From: Carnegiea gigantea
Lineage: Eukaryota; Streptophyta; Magnoliopsida; Caryophyllales; Cactaceae
DNA: 64,000 nt
Direction of reading: 5' to 3'
NCBI GenBank assembly: GCA_029747015.1
Contig: JAKOGI010000125.1
Coordinates: 312,001-376,000 of the forward strand
Shown: one piece after another, positions 38,101-48,649 of the stretch
Layout: the number at the start of each line of letters is the position of its first letter
Position numbering within the stretch: the first letter of the stretch is position 1
Translations under genes and position numbers: made by a program
The notes under the pieces: model-generated
Seen by the model: the letters and a program-made list of their open reading frames with translations, nothing else
Database searches by the model: none
What the model was told of the DNA's origin: nothing

Positions 38101-39444
38101 ACCATGGTTATTTTTTTCCTTCCTAGTTCTCATTTTCTGGGTCTTTTGGAGATAAGACTTATCTATTGAACTTTTTACATCTTCATTGAGTTTAGATTGA
38201 TGCTTTGGTAAGGGATCTGGAAGAAAACGGAGATGAACTACAGTGCTTGGAAATACTTAACCAAACTCTTATCAACAAGGAGCGTGCAACTAATGCAGAG
38301 TTGCAGGATGCCCGTAAAGCTTTAATTCGAGTAAGACTTCCCTAAGCTTTTCCTGAATATGTTGGACTTGTAATCGAGTTTGGAGTACCTTGTGGGCTGT
38401 TGATTAAACAGATTTGTATTATTGTCTTTGTCATTTCACCAAGCGAACAGACTTATTCCATATCCGTATTGCGCAGGCTTTGCCAGGACTGTTGGATGTG
38501 CAGAGTAATATTGGAATTAGGCGTATGGGAGAAGTTGATGCTAAGCCTTTCCGAGATGCATGTTTGAAGAAGAGCCCTTCAGGGGATTGGGCAATGGAAG
38601 CTTCTAAGTTATGTTCATCATGGCAACAGATCCTTGGTGATCCTAATTGGCATCCTTTTAAGAATACAGTTGTGAATGGAAAGCTGCAGGTGACTTTCAC
38701 AACTTTCATGTAGTTGCTCATACATGAAGAGGTTTTCATAATTATTGAATATGCGGAGCGGATGGGTTCTTGGATGATTGCATTTCTGCTTCTATCTCTC
38801 AATCATGGATATTGGAGAAAGAAGACTTACATGAATGAAATGGTCTAGATATAGCATCTGAAACAGAAATGTGTTTAGCTTTCTTTTATACTGTCAAGAT
38901 AAAGTTCAAAGTTACATTGATTTTTTTGAATTAGTACCTTGGTTTCTGCTGTTAGATTCATGTGCTTCTTCCATACCTTCGGTTAAGAAGCGGGAGTAAA
39001 GACGACAAATTGGTTGGAGGAGGAGCTTTCATCTGTTTCTCCTCTGCCTTTCTGGGTGCTTTTTATCATTTTAGGGTACAAATTTAAGTCCCTGTTGCTT
39101 ATCATATTGGAAAATGAGCTATGATGTTGTTCACATGTGATGTCTATGGAGTGTTTATGCGGAGCATTCGTCAATTTGTCTGTAAATATAATTTCTTTTG
39201 GTTGATCCAGGAAGTAATTGATGAAGATGACCGTAAATTGAAAGAATTGAGAAGTGGATGGGGTGAAGCGGTACATAAAGCTGTGGTCGGCGCATTGTTG
39301 GAGCTGAATGATTACAACCCTAGTGGGAGGTTTGTAGTTCGTGAACTCTGGAACTACAAGGAGGGGAGAAAGGCTAGTCTGAAAGAGGGCATAGAGTGTC
39401 TAATTCAACTATTGACAACCAAATCATTGAAGCGCAAAAGATAA
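35174..39444 (+). CDS. XH-only gene 3: short coiled coil plus XH (no XS)
   Basis: Exons: 35174-35354, 37832-37968, 38196-38330, 38477-38689, 39211-39444 (900 nt, 299 aa). This is the smallest copy. The start ATG is 28 bases after a leader acceptor. It begins MESHKNEELQQLRKLIMKLA, the same N-terminal block as genes 1 and 2. Exon 2 (MQCIMLSSERMKHELDCQRK, then MDKREMQIHSEQEK) is the clear counterpart of IDN2 exon 2. XH covers about 158-299, with IGIRRMGEVDAKPFRDACLK, KLCSSWQQILGDPNWHPFKN, DDRKLKELRSGWGEAVHKAV, DYNPSGRFVVRELWNYKEG and the end LKRKR. Intron 1 is unusually long (2.5 kb) and appears to contain an insertion. No XS is encoded and no frame break is seen. Confidence 0.87.
36689..37660. 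mobile_element. Probable insertion in intron 1 of XH-only gene 3
   Basis: AT-rich block starting about GCAGTGGGGGATCTAGAC, a wording I associate with the edges of plant non-autonomous repeats, and ending in a G-rich stretch near 37637-37660. It accounts for much of the intron's excess length. The element class and exact ends are not determined. Confidence 0.3.
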
Positions 39445-39919
39445 ACTAAGAAGGGTGCCAAATTCTTCCCTGTTTATAGTGTTGTTTAGAATGCCAGATT
39501 TAAAAGCATTGGGTCATGGAAAACAGAATGCGACATTTCAATCTGTACCCTCTATTTTCAATCCGAAGTATCTCCCCAAGTTTAGTCTCCTATCTGTCAA
39601 AATTTCATCTCTGTTTTGGCTCGTGAGATCAATTTTCAAGTTGTGCTGATCTACTATGCCCATGTTTTCTCAGGCTGTAATCACTAAATGAGAAATAGAA
39701 TGCTTGCAATAAAAATGACAGTTTTATGCTGAAACTATATTTCGCCTTATTCAAAATATGTACTAGTCTTTAACAGGTGATCACATCACATCGAATATAT
39801 ACATAATTATCTTTATGATGTTTTATTTACATATACAGTGATACTGTCATAAGCAGGCACGCATATAGAATGGCTATTCTATATGCTGATTAGATTTGTG
39901 CAGCTGTCTCTGATGTAAT
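39445..39919. other. 3' flank of XH-only gene 3
   Basis: Presumed 3' UTR and AT-rich DNA up to the MLP fragment. Nothing else is seen. Confidence 0.4.
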
Positions 39920-40191
39920 CTAGGCATTGGCTACATAAGCATCAATGTACTTGGTTAGATTGAGCAGAATATCAATAGATGTGCTTGCTTCGCGAGCTTC
40001 ATGGTTCAGCTTCTCGTATTCGAAAGTCCATTTCACCAAGCTGCCTTTGCCCTTTGGTATAACCTGTAGTTTTGCCTTCGGACTCTTGTGATGCTCCTTC
40101 AGAACATCACCTTCCACAACAGTGAAAGTGATCAACCTGTTTTCCTCCTTTATGTCTTCAATCTTCTTCTTGATACACCCTGTCTTCCCAT
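39920..40191 (-). pseudogene. MLP/Bet v 1-like protein, second exon only
   Basis: The minus-strand exon 40191-39920 opens after a good acceptor (GAGCAG) in phase 1. It encodes GKTGCIKKKIEDIKEENRLI, then VEGDVLKEHHKSPKAKLQV, SLVKWTFEYEKLNHEAREA and DILLNLTKYIDAYVANA, then TAG. That is the C-terminal ~89 residues of a major-latex-protein (Bet v 1 fold) protein and matches the usual second exon of this two-exon family. No first exon is visible upstream (40192-42050, minus), so this looks like a 5'-truncated copy or captured fragment. The frame itself is intact, so truncation may be recent or the exon may be used by an unseen transcript. Confidence 0.75.
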
Positions 40192-40404
40192 CTGCTCATA
40201 CACAAGAAAAGTTACAAGTCAAATCATTTGAAAACTACTGCTCCCTAACTTGCATTCATAGTTGTTGAATCTAGGGTCATAAGAAAAATATCCTTCATGA
40301 AATTCAGGGTTTTGGCTAGTGTGTATCGAATGCCCTCCATCTTGCCTAAATGCTCAGTTTTTACGGTCACTTCTACACTATACGTGCTACCATGCAAGCC
40401 AATT

Positions 40405-40600
40405 TAGACTGTTCTTCATCGTGTTTTGTCGAAACTTCACAAGTAGGCTTTCCTCTTCTGTAACCTGTCATGGTTCTGTAGTTGAAGTCACTTACTACTT
40501 CACTGCTATGGGGATATACTGTGGAGAAATTTGCAAGAACTTGTGCTAAGAAGAATGCTTGTGGATACTCCCAATTGGCACCTAGGTAAACTCTCTGATA
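40405..40600 (+). repeat. Copy of the 3' flank of an XH-only gene
   Basis: This segment is similar to 44965-45160, downstream of XH-only gene 4. Shared words include GTTCTTCATC, GTAGGCTT, GATATACTGTGGAGAAA and GAACTT. It lies ~960 bp past gene 3, beyond the MLP fragment. Confidence 0.65.
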
Positions 40601-40660
40601 TGTGTATGCATATGTGTGTGTCTTACCCATCATGTCTGAACCTAAATGCAATGCGATGAA

Positions 40661-40799
40661 TTTTTTTTTTTGGGGGGGAAATCATCATGTTTGCTTGTCA
40701 TCGTTTTTTTTTTTTTTTGGTTTGTGGACATTCTTTTAGACTTAAAAAGAAAATATATAAAATTGATAAAGCTAATATGATTTTTTTTTTTTGGGGGGG
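40661..40799 (+). repeat. Two T-run/G-run junction tracts
   Basis: T11 then G8 at about 40661-40678, and T11 then G8 at about 40782-40799, both in the T-then-G order. Confidence 0.85.
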
Positions 40800-41105
40800 G
40801 CAGCGGAAGAGGGACGACACAATAAATAAAATATTGTTAATTTTGGGAGTGGGAATGCTATAAAGGCTTTGTCTCTCCTCCTTTTTGCCTCACAAGCCAA
40901 CCATTGGAGCTAGTCTTTATTAACTCCAATGACTATCTGAATTGTTTTAACAAGTCACCTAAAGTTGCACCGTATCAAGATCTTGCTGTCCTTACTAATT
41001 TCTCAATATTCATTTGGATTTTTAGATAGTTAACAATCTAAAAATTCACTTTGATTTAATTAACCTTTTTTTGTGAACTTGACCTCCTAAATTACATTTC
41101 TACTA

Positions 41106-41516
41106 AAGCTCCGTTTGGTCCTTAGAAAATTTGGTGGAAAGAAAAGTTCAAGAAAAAAATGTGAAGGAAAAAAGTAAGGAGAAAGTGAATTTTTTTCCTT
41201 CCTTGGAGTGGGGAAAAAAATACAAGAATTTGAATTAAAAAAATTTGAATATTGATGAATTATTTGAATCATGTTAATATCATCTAAGCAATGTGAAATT
41301 GAAGGAGATTGGCAATTCTTTTGGGAATTTTTCCTAAACTTTCCTCACAATTTTATGAGAAAAATTTTATCACTTATTTTTAACAATTTTACCACCTAAT
41401 TTTTCTTCATATTTTTTTTCTTTGTGATTTTCTCTAAACTAAACACAAGAAAAAAAAGTTACTTTCTTAAATTTTTTGCTCTCCATCAAATTTTTCAAAG
41501 TTCAAAACAAAGCTCA
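41106..41516 (+). mobile_element. Foldback MITE-like element (full copy)
   Basis: The left end (AGCTCCGTTTGGTCCTTAGA, then AAATTTGGTGGA) is the imperfect inverse of the right end (AAATTTTTCAAAGTTCAAAA, then CAAAGCT). It is about 410 bp and AT-rich with no coding. An inverted partial copy is at 23465-23757. Confidence 0.55.
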
Positions 41517-41837
41517 AGTTTTTTTGTTTGTTTTTTTTTTTTAACCATCGCTAAGCTAGCCACCTGCCAACAATTACAAAAAAAAATTTAATGACATAAA
41601 TTTAACAGGAACAAAATTACACAGTTAAATTAAGTAATTTTTACAATTTAAAAATGAAATACTATAATCAATGAGCATAAGTTATTTCAATTGATTCAAC
41701 ACTTATTTCCAAATAACGCCTCAATTTTGATGCGAAAGGGATCCATACAGTAGAACTTTCCCCTTATGGACGAACAATAATGTAATTCTAGTGAACACCC
41801 CTGATTTCCCCTCTGTGCGTTTGGTACGTGAAGAAAC

Positions 41838-41872
41838 CCAAACCCAGACCCAGACCCAGACCCAGACCCAGC
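41838..41872 (+). repeat. (CCCAGA)n hexanucleotide repeat
   Basis: About five tandem CCCAGA units preceded by CCCAAA, just upstream of the presumed leader of XH-only gene 4. Confidence 0.8.
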
Positions 41873-42061
41873 TTCATATGATCGTCACCAAATCAAAATC
41901 ATACCTCATGCCCAGATACTGGGTGCCGTAGGAGCAGTTCATATTGACCACCAAAGTTTGAAAATGTGCAAAATCAAAAACCACATTTCTTCTCTTCGTC
42001 GTTACTTTTCACAGGAAACAGTTCATTTCTAGCTTTGCAGATTCTGGGTTTTGTGAAAACA

Positions 42062-44937
42062 ATGAAGGGAGGTGAGTTCAGAAAACAAATGAGCATGAAA
42101 ACAACAGCAGCAGCAACAACACTGTCCTATCCTCACCGAAATCAAGCCTACCTTCTTCCTTCCCATCTCGTTTCAGGTCTCTCTCATCTCCTCTGCCTCT
42201 GTTTTGTGGGTAAACACCATCATCTGGGAACTAAAGAAAAAGGGTTTGAGTTTGTGATTTGTGAACAAGTTTCTTGCTTTGGTTTTCTTTTTCCCTTTCC
42301 ATTTTTAGCCTAAAAGTTATGGGTTTTATCGTCATTTGGGGTTTAGCATGGAGGGGGGTTTTTAAAGGGGGGGGAAAAAAAGAGAAAGCAACATGAAGTA
42401 AGAATGCTCTTGGTGTAAGCAAAAGAAACTACAGTTTGCAAGCAAGTTATCATCTTGGCCCCCATTTTTAAGTTAAAAACGAAGATCTGGGTTTAAGTGT
42501 GGTGTGGGTTAGGCATGAATGGTTTTGCTCTTTTGGTAATTGCTCTCTGTTTTAAGCAATCATTTGAAATTTCCATGGATCTTGACCTAGATTAAGCATA
42601 GCACCATGAATATTGTGGATTTTCTGGAAAAAGGTAGCCTTTAATATCAACTTTCAGGACTCACTGTAGATTCAAGATAGTGGATTTGAGTAGTTTCTCT
42701 TCCTTTTCACGTAGGAAGGTAGTAGACCTCCCATCATGTGAGCTTGCTAAAGGGCATTGATCATAGGAGGCCTAAATGCTTGTTTGAACATCCTGAATTT
42801 CGGGGCATGCATGCAGTTAGCTCAAACCCTGATTAAAAATCTGGTGCAGGTTGGAAGGACCTTGATAAGTTACTGTTTCATATATGGCAAGCATCCTTAG
42901 AACAGTGTTAGATCATTGAGTCTTCAAATACAGGTTTAATGTCATAACATGTTGTGAGGTCTGAAAAGTGGTATGCTTAATGGCTAAGATTCTAATGGTG
43001 CAGAGACTGTGACCTATGAGAGCCACCTCAGAATGGCTTCATCACAAGATCAATTAGTCCAAAGGCTATACAAGGAAATAGAAATCAGAAATTCAAGAAT
43101 ACAGGAACTGGAGTCTATGCAAAATCAGACTGGTCCTCGTCTTTCTAGACTTCTTCCAAGCCTTGTCCAGGAGATTGACTGCCAAAAAAAGAGGAACGTC
43201 GACATGGAGGTTCAGTGCAGGGAGAAAGTTGTGAGTCTTCTGAGGGAGGCTGATCGCAAAAACGTGGAGATAGCTCAGCTGAAGCAGACAGGTAATGAAA
43301 TGGGTATGCAGAATAGGAGACTGTTGGAGAAGAGGGATATGTTTCGGAGATTATACAATCAAGGTGCATTCCCAATTGCTATCTCCGCACAAGTATTATA
43401 TCTAAGTGTCGTTGTAACTTCTTGTCTGTACTAGGAGAAGTTTTCATTGCCATTTAAAACGTGCAGCGATTTGCTTTACTAGGTTTGTGTTTGACACTAT
43501 TTCAATACTAAGCTAACATTTTTGGCCTTTCAGAAGCACGGAAGGTGCAGGTTATGGCTGTAGAGAACAAGAGGCTGAAATCCAAGGTAGAATATGTGGA
43601 GAAGGAGGTCAGGCAGTTGATAGAAGGGATGGAAAGTGAGCAAGGACAGGGTTCTTCGGAGGAGAAAAATGAAATGGTTAGTTATTAACACAAGAATTGC
43701 TTCATTAGGTTAGTTGTCAGAAGTTATCAAACAAAATATTTGTGTGATCATTGCAAGTAAGATGAACTTGGGAACTGCTGCAGCATGAGATCTAAGTGTC
43801 ACACTCTAATATACCAATTTGGTTGGATCTCAATTTCATATCTTTTGCTAATTTGGACCTGGACATTATTTGCTATAAGCATCGATCTGACGCTCACATC
43901 ATCTTGGTTGGACAGAATGTGGTGGATCACATCCGTGCTCTAAAGGGAGAACTGGAGGAAAAAAAAGATGAAGTGCAGTACCTTCAGAACCTTAATGAAA
44001 CGCTGTTAGTTAAGGAGCATATGAGCAAGAGTGAGCTCCTAGATGCTCGTCAAGTCTTGTTAAATGTACGTATATCTTAATGTCAGTACATGCTTCAAAT
44101 GAAAACCCCCCTTTGAATGTGGCTTAAAATGGGGTTAATGACCTGGCTTTGCTCCTTTCAGTGTCTGCAAGGCATGCTGACTAAGCGAACGATGCTGGGA
44201 GTCAGAAGAATGGGAGAATTGAACTCAAAACCATTCTCTGATGCATGTGCTCTGAAGTTTTCAGAAGAAGACTGGGAGATTAAGTCTGCTGAAATATGTT
44301 CCCTATGGGAAGAGTATCTGAAGGATTCACACTGGCATCCATTCAAGCACAGCATCATAGATGGGAAGCAGCAGGTATTATCTTTGTTTTACTCTTTTAA
44401 GCGAATAAATAGAAAAGACAGTTGACACCCTTTTTGATAGGAGTTCTTACATTTCACTTAATCATGAAACCTTTATAGCCAGGGAGAGCTGTCAAGGACA
44501 TTAACTTTTAGGCCGTCTGATGGTTCTATGGGGCAGTTCATGTTCTTCCCATATGAAGCACTTGATAATTTTGCATAACTGATATGCAGCTTTTCAGTTT
44601 TAGATAAGAATGGGTGAAAGCAAATTGCCTCATTAAACTATCATGTAATCTAGGGTCCTCAAGATTTGCTTTATAGTTCCCTTTTGTGTATATTATCTTT
44701 GAATGACAGGAAGTAATTGATGAGAGTGATGAGAGGCTGGGAAAACTGAGACAAGAATGGGGTGAGGAAGCATATGAGGCTGTAAGAGATGCTTTGTTAG
44801 AGCTCAACGACTACAACCCGAGTGGGAGGTACCCCATTCGTGAATTCTGGAACTTCAAGGAGGAAAGGAAGGCGAGCTTCAAAGAGGTTATTGAATACAT
44901 GAGCCAGCTGGTCAAGATTCACAAGCGCAAGCGCTAA
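42062..44937 (+). CDS. XH-only gene 4: coiled coil plus XH (no XS), with possible extra N-terminal exon
   Basis: Certain exons: 43004-43363 (from an acceptor at 43003), 43534-43676, 43916-44065, 44162-44374, 44710-44937. If translation starts at ATG 43033 the product is 354 aa. An upstream exon 42062-42176 (starting MKGGEFRKQMSMKTT, donor TTTCAG|GTCTCT) splices in phase into 43004 without a stop and would give 402 aa. The coiled-coil start (LVQRLYKEIEIRNSRIQELE) is a diverged form of the block in genes 1-3. XH covers about 265-402 of the long form, with LGVRRMGELNSKPFSDACAL, EICSLWEEYLKDSHWHPFKH, RQEWGEEAYEAVRDALLELN, DYNPSGRYPIREFWNFKEER and the tail KIHKRKR. No zf-XS or XS. It is the last copy of the array. 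Confidence 0.85.
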
Positions 44938-47341
44938 TAACTTGTAGAGGCGTGACTGTGCAGGCTAGGACCGTTCTTCATCTGACTTTGTTGACATCCC
45001 ATAGGTAGGCTTCAATCTGTGTAAATTGTCATCATGTGTTCTGTGGTCACGTGACTTTGCATACTGCGTGACTCCTATGCTGATATACTGTGGAGAAACT
45101 TGTGAGAACTTCTGTTAGGAGGGATCTTGGAGGATGCTTCCAGTTGGATGTAATCTCTAACATGATTATATTTGTGTATGTGTGCATGGTTTGGCATGCA
45201 AGGTGAGATTTTCTGTTCATTGTAAGGATGATCTTGTAATGTTCTGTCCGTTCGTTCGATTCTAAGTAGATAGTCGAGTTTTCACATGTCGTTCAGGTTG
45301 GAGGGAACATGAACACGCCAAGCTTCAGCCTAGTAGCCATCCCACTATTCAAAATCTAGAACATATGTACAGCCAACCCTGAAATACACTTGGCCTGTAT
45401 TTATCCATATCCAAAATGTGATCAGCGCATAATTTACGTTCTCAAAGTCTCATTCTTCCCACTCTAGGATCAAACCCTTGTTCGCCTTCTTCCAGAGAGA
45501 CATACCCAAGATGCCACAAAATAACAACATAGCCATTGAGCTATAACCTTGTGTTTTTTTCCACTGATTTCGAACCACTGGCCTTGGTTTCCTATATGAT
45601 TTTAGGAAATCATTTAGTCTAAATTTCCCATGAAATTTTGCACTAGATTAACGTACGCTCCAATTTTTCACTGCTAGCCTTGCAGAAGGAGCATACATTT
45701 AGTCTCACATTTGTAGTTGTTGTTGTATGTAGATTTCTTTTTCTGACTTGTAAATTCATTTTCGTTATTTTAGTTGCATTTTTCATCTAAAGCATGGATA
45801 TTCAGTAATCTAGCCCACACCAGAAAAACTTGTTCGTTATGACGTGGCAGCATCTCATACGCCTACACCGGAAGAGAGAGAATTTCATTGGCTAGGCTGA
45901 AGACTTCCTCTATATAAAAAGCAGGGGATTCCTCATCTCCGCCTCATCTCCATCCTCCTCCTCGCGGAAAACCCTAGGTATGATAAACCCTTTCAAAATC
46001 GGCGCAGAAAACAACCCCAAAAAAAGTAAAATTAAATTCAAGAGCCCCAAATCTTCGCTTTGCTTTGTCAGATTATTCCTTGAAAATGGGTAATCGTTTA
46101 TGATTACTGGCTTTATCGCTCTGTATCTCTCTCTAATCAAATGAGAGATTTGATTGCAAGTTTTTCTCCGTGTGTGTAATTGTGTGTGTGTTTTTGCGGT
46201 GAATCTGGATCTGGGCGATGATTATAAAGAGAGAGGATAGAATGGGAGGGTTTGCGAAACGTTTCAATCTGAAGATTCGAGCTTGCTTGAGGAGGGTTTG
46301 ATTTGATAGAGAAGGAAGAAGCAAAAAAAAACGCCGCCCCCTTTCTGGGTTGGCCTCTGGCGATCTTTGATCTTCTCTCCTTGTTCAATTCAATCTCTCT
46401 CCTCTGGCTTCGGATTTTAGGTTGAATGTTTTTCATCCCCCCACGATGATGGAGTTCTCCATAAATCTATACACTTGATATGAGCCCCCCCTTTTAATGT
46501 GCATTTTTTCCCATTTTCTTTTTTGTTTTGTTTTCTTGTTACGTTTTTTTCATTATTGTCCCCATTTTTTTAGGCTAATCTTTTACCCTACTATTTCCAA
46601 CTCCATTGTTTTTTGCTCAAGAAGACTTTCAATGTGATTTTATGTTTTTAAGTTATAAATAGCACTGATTTCAGTATGGTGGGGATGACCCAAATAGGTC
46701 AAGAAGTTACCCATACATCGAATTGACAACAATTGTAAGTACCCTGACAAAAACTGATCCGATTCGAACTCGTCCGAAAATTTTGGTTTTTGAACACGAC
46801 TTTCTTAACCTAATCCGGACATAAGCCGGACGCAAAAGGGTTCAATTTTTAAAAGAGGGTGAGAAAAATAAAGAAATTGAGAAATGTGTAATGTAATGTG
46901 CGTAATACAACTGAAACTTTGTTTTGATGAAATGAAAAAGAATCAATGACACACCCATGTAGGGGTCAAATTTGAATTACCCTACCATGCTTCAGGAGAT
47001 ATCACAATACTACAATGTGTTTCGTTGTGTCTTCAATCTTGATCAATTTGAAACGTCCTTCAACTACTTTTAACTGCCACATGGGTATTCATTTGGCCTT
47101 AACATATAATTAACGAGTCCAACAACTAAATTTTACTGACTTTAAATTATGTTATTAGTCATTTTCATAGTATCTAATTAGTACTATAATCAACGTCGGG
47201 GGCTACGACCTTCATTTTACCAGATAATATAGATCATCACAAAGACGAAAACACCCCCGGTCTTCATCCTAGAGTCAGAGGTGAAAAAACAGGAAAAGTG
47301 TAACCAACACAATGGTAAATTGGGAAGTAGGATCGATCCCT
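44938..47341. other. Spacer between the XH array and the expansin gene
   Basis: Begins with the 3' flank of XH-only gene 4. A promoter-like segment near 45912 is listed separately. The rest (46450-47340) is AT-rich with no frame of interest. Confidence 0.45.
45840..45980 (+). promoter_or_regulatory. Orphan promoter and leader-like segment
   Basis: A TATA box (CTATATAAAAAG, 45911-45922) is followed ~30 bases later by a CT-rich stretch and GCGGAAAACCCTAG|GTATGA, a telo-box-like motif ending in a plausible splice donor at about 45977. This is the look of a plant housekeeping-gene leader. No matching coding exon was found downstream on the plus strand before the expansin. Confidence 0.35.
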
Positions 47342-48541
47342 TTAGACCCTAAAGTTTTTGCCAATGAAGGTTTGACCGAATTGCCAATTGGAAGGGACGA
47401 CGTTCCAGGAAGTGGAAGTGCTATGGTCACTGGCTGTGACAGTGAAGGAGAGTGACTGGCCAACCAAAACCGTGTTTGACTGCCAATTCTGGCCCCAGTT
47501 ACGGCTCATGCTCGTCCACTGTGTTCTAGACCCTTTCATGCTCGCCCTCACGATATCCCCTGCACCTGCGACGTTGGTGATCAACACCAAGTTGAAGTAA
47601 CGGAAACCGTTGATTGTGAACCGAATCCCTCCATGCTTTCGACAGGGCACCCTGTCAAAATGGCAATCATGATTACAACAAACTACGTAATTAGGATTAC
47701 ATTACAAGATTAATTAACAGAACACAGTCTCTCAAACACAAATTCCTCCTAGAACAACACCACCACCTCCTCTAAGTATGGGCCCCAGTTTCACAGGGTA
47801 TGGGGAGATTCAAATATAGATAACCTTACTTCTCCTGACAACTCTGCCCGTAAAGAGACTGATTCCAAGAGATCCATAAAATCATACACAAATTTCCCCC
47901 TAATTAAGCAAAGAACAAAACTTTTGTTCTTCTTTAAACCAACGCAGAGAACAATATGTTCTTAAGCAGAAAAACTCAGTATAGAGATGAAGTTACCGGC
48001 GGTAAGCAACGGGGACAATGCCGGCACGATACTGAGCAATCTTAAGAAACATGGGCATGGCGAGATCAAAGTGAGGTCGAGGTGGGTTACACCACCCACC
48101 ATTATCACTCGGCAATGCGTAATTTGGCGGGCAGAAATTCGTGGCCGTTACGAAGATCGACGGGCTGCCCGGATGACACCATTGGGGGTCGTTGGAGCAC
48201 TTGATTTCGAAGCAAGCGCCGCAGCTCTGCCCGTTGTTGAACAGGGCAGCGCTTAATGCGGCCGTGCTAACTCCGTACCCTTGGCTGTACAAATTGCCAT
48301 ATCCACACGCACCCCCTGAATTCCAAAAAGAAAATCAAATCAACATAACGCTGAATTGAGAATTGTTGGTTTAAATTGGGTGTGGAAATGAGGAGGTCGA
48401 TTAATAGTCACCCATGGTGCCGGAGGCGTCGGAGCCGCCGTAGAAGGTGGCGTGGGCGCTTTGCCAGGGGCCGCGGGTATAGACGCCGGCGGTGAGAGAG
48501 AGGAAAGTGGAGAGAGAAAGTAGGGTGAGTGGGAGGAGCAT
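47342..48541 (-). CDS. EXPA: Alpha-expansin
   Basis: Secreted cell-wall loosening protein. Exons on minus: 48541-48412, 48315-47997, 47651-47342 (759 nt, 252 aa, normal size). Residues 1-20 or so ([20 protein letters not shown]) form a signal peptide. The GH45-like domain follows, with [40 protein letters not shown] and [10 protein letters not shown], and the HFD motif in [10 protein letters not shown]. The C-terminal CBM63 domain follows, with [17 protein letters not shown] and [14 protein letters not shown]. Cysteines and the HFD catalytic-type Asp are present. Intron positions are those usual for EXPA genes. A TATA-like ATTATAAG lies ~100 bases upstream of the ATG. No lesion is seen. Among Arabidopsis members the sequence reminds me of the EXPA2/EXPA8 group. 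Confidence 0.96.
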
Positions 48542-48636
48542 GGCGGCCGTTGCGGAGGAGGTGGGGGAACGGGAATTGTGGATTTGAGTTGAGGGGTCTC
48601 GTGGTGCTGGGAACAGAGGGGGGAGGTTGAAGAGTA

Positions 48637-48644
48637 CTTATAAT
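48637..48644 (-). promoter_or_regulatory. TATA box of the expansin gene
   Basis: ATTATAAG on the minus strand, 96 bases upstream of the ATG, in an otherwise GC/CT-rich leader region. Confidence 0.55.
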
Positions 48645-48649
48645 GGAGG

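Noticed and set aside
46201..46277. C/D snoRNA-like segment: GCGATGATT, TCTGA and a 6-base GAATCT/AGATTC end stem
   Set aside because: The C box has a mismatch, the stem-to-box spacing is off, and no D' box or rRNA guide could be checked. Likely chance.
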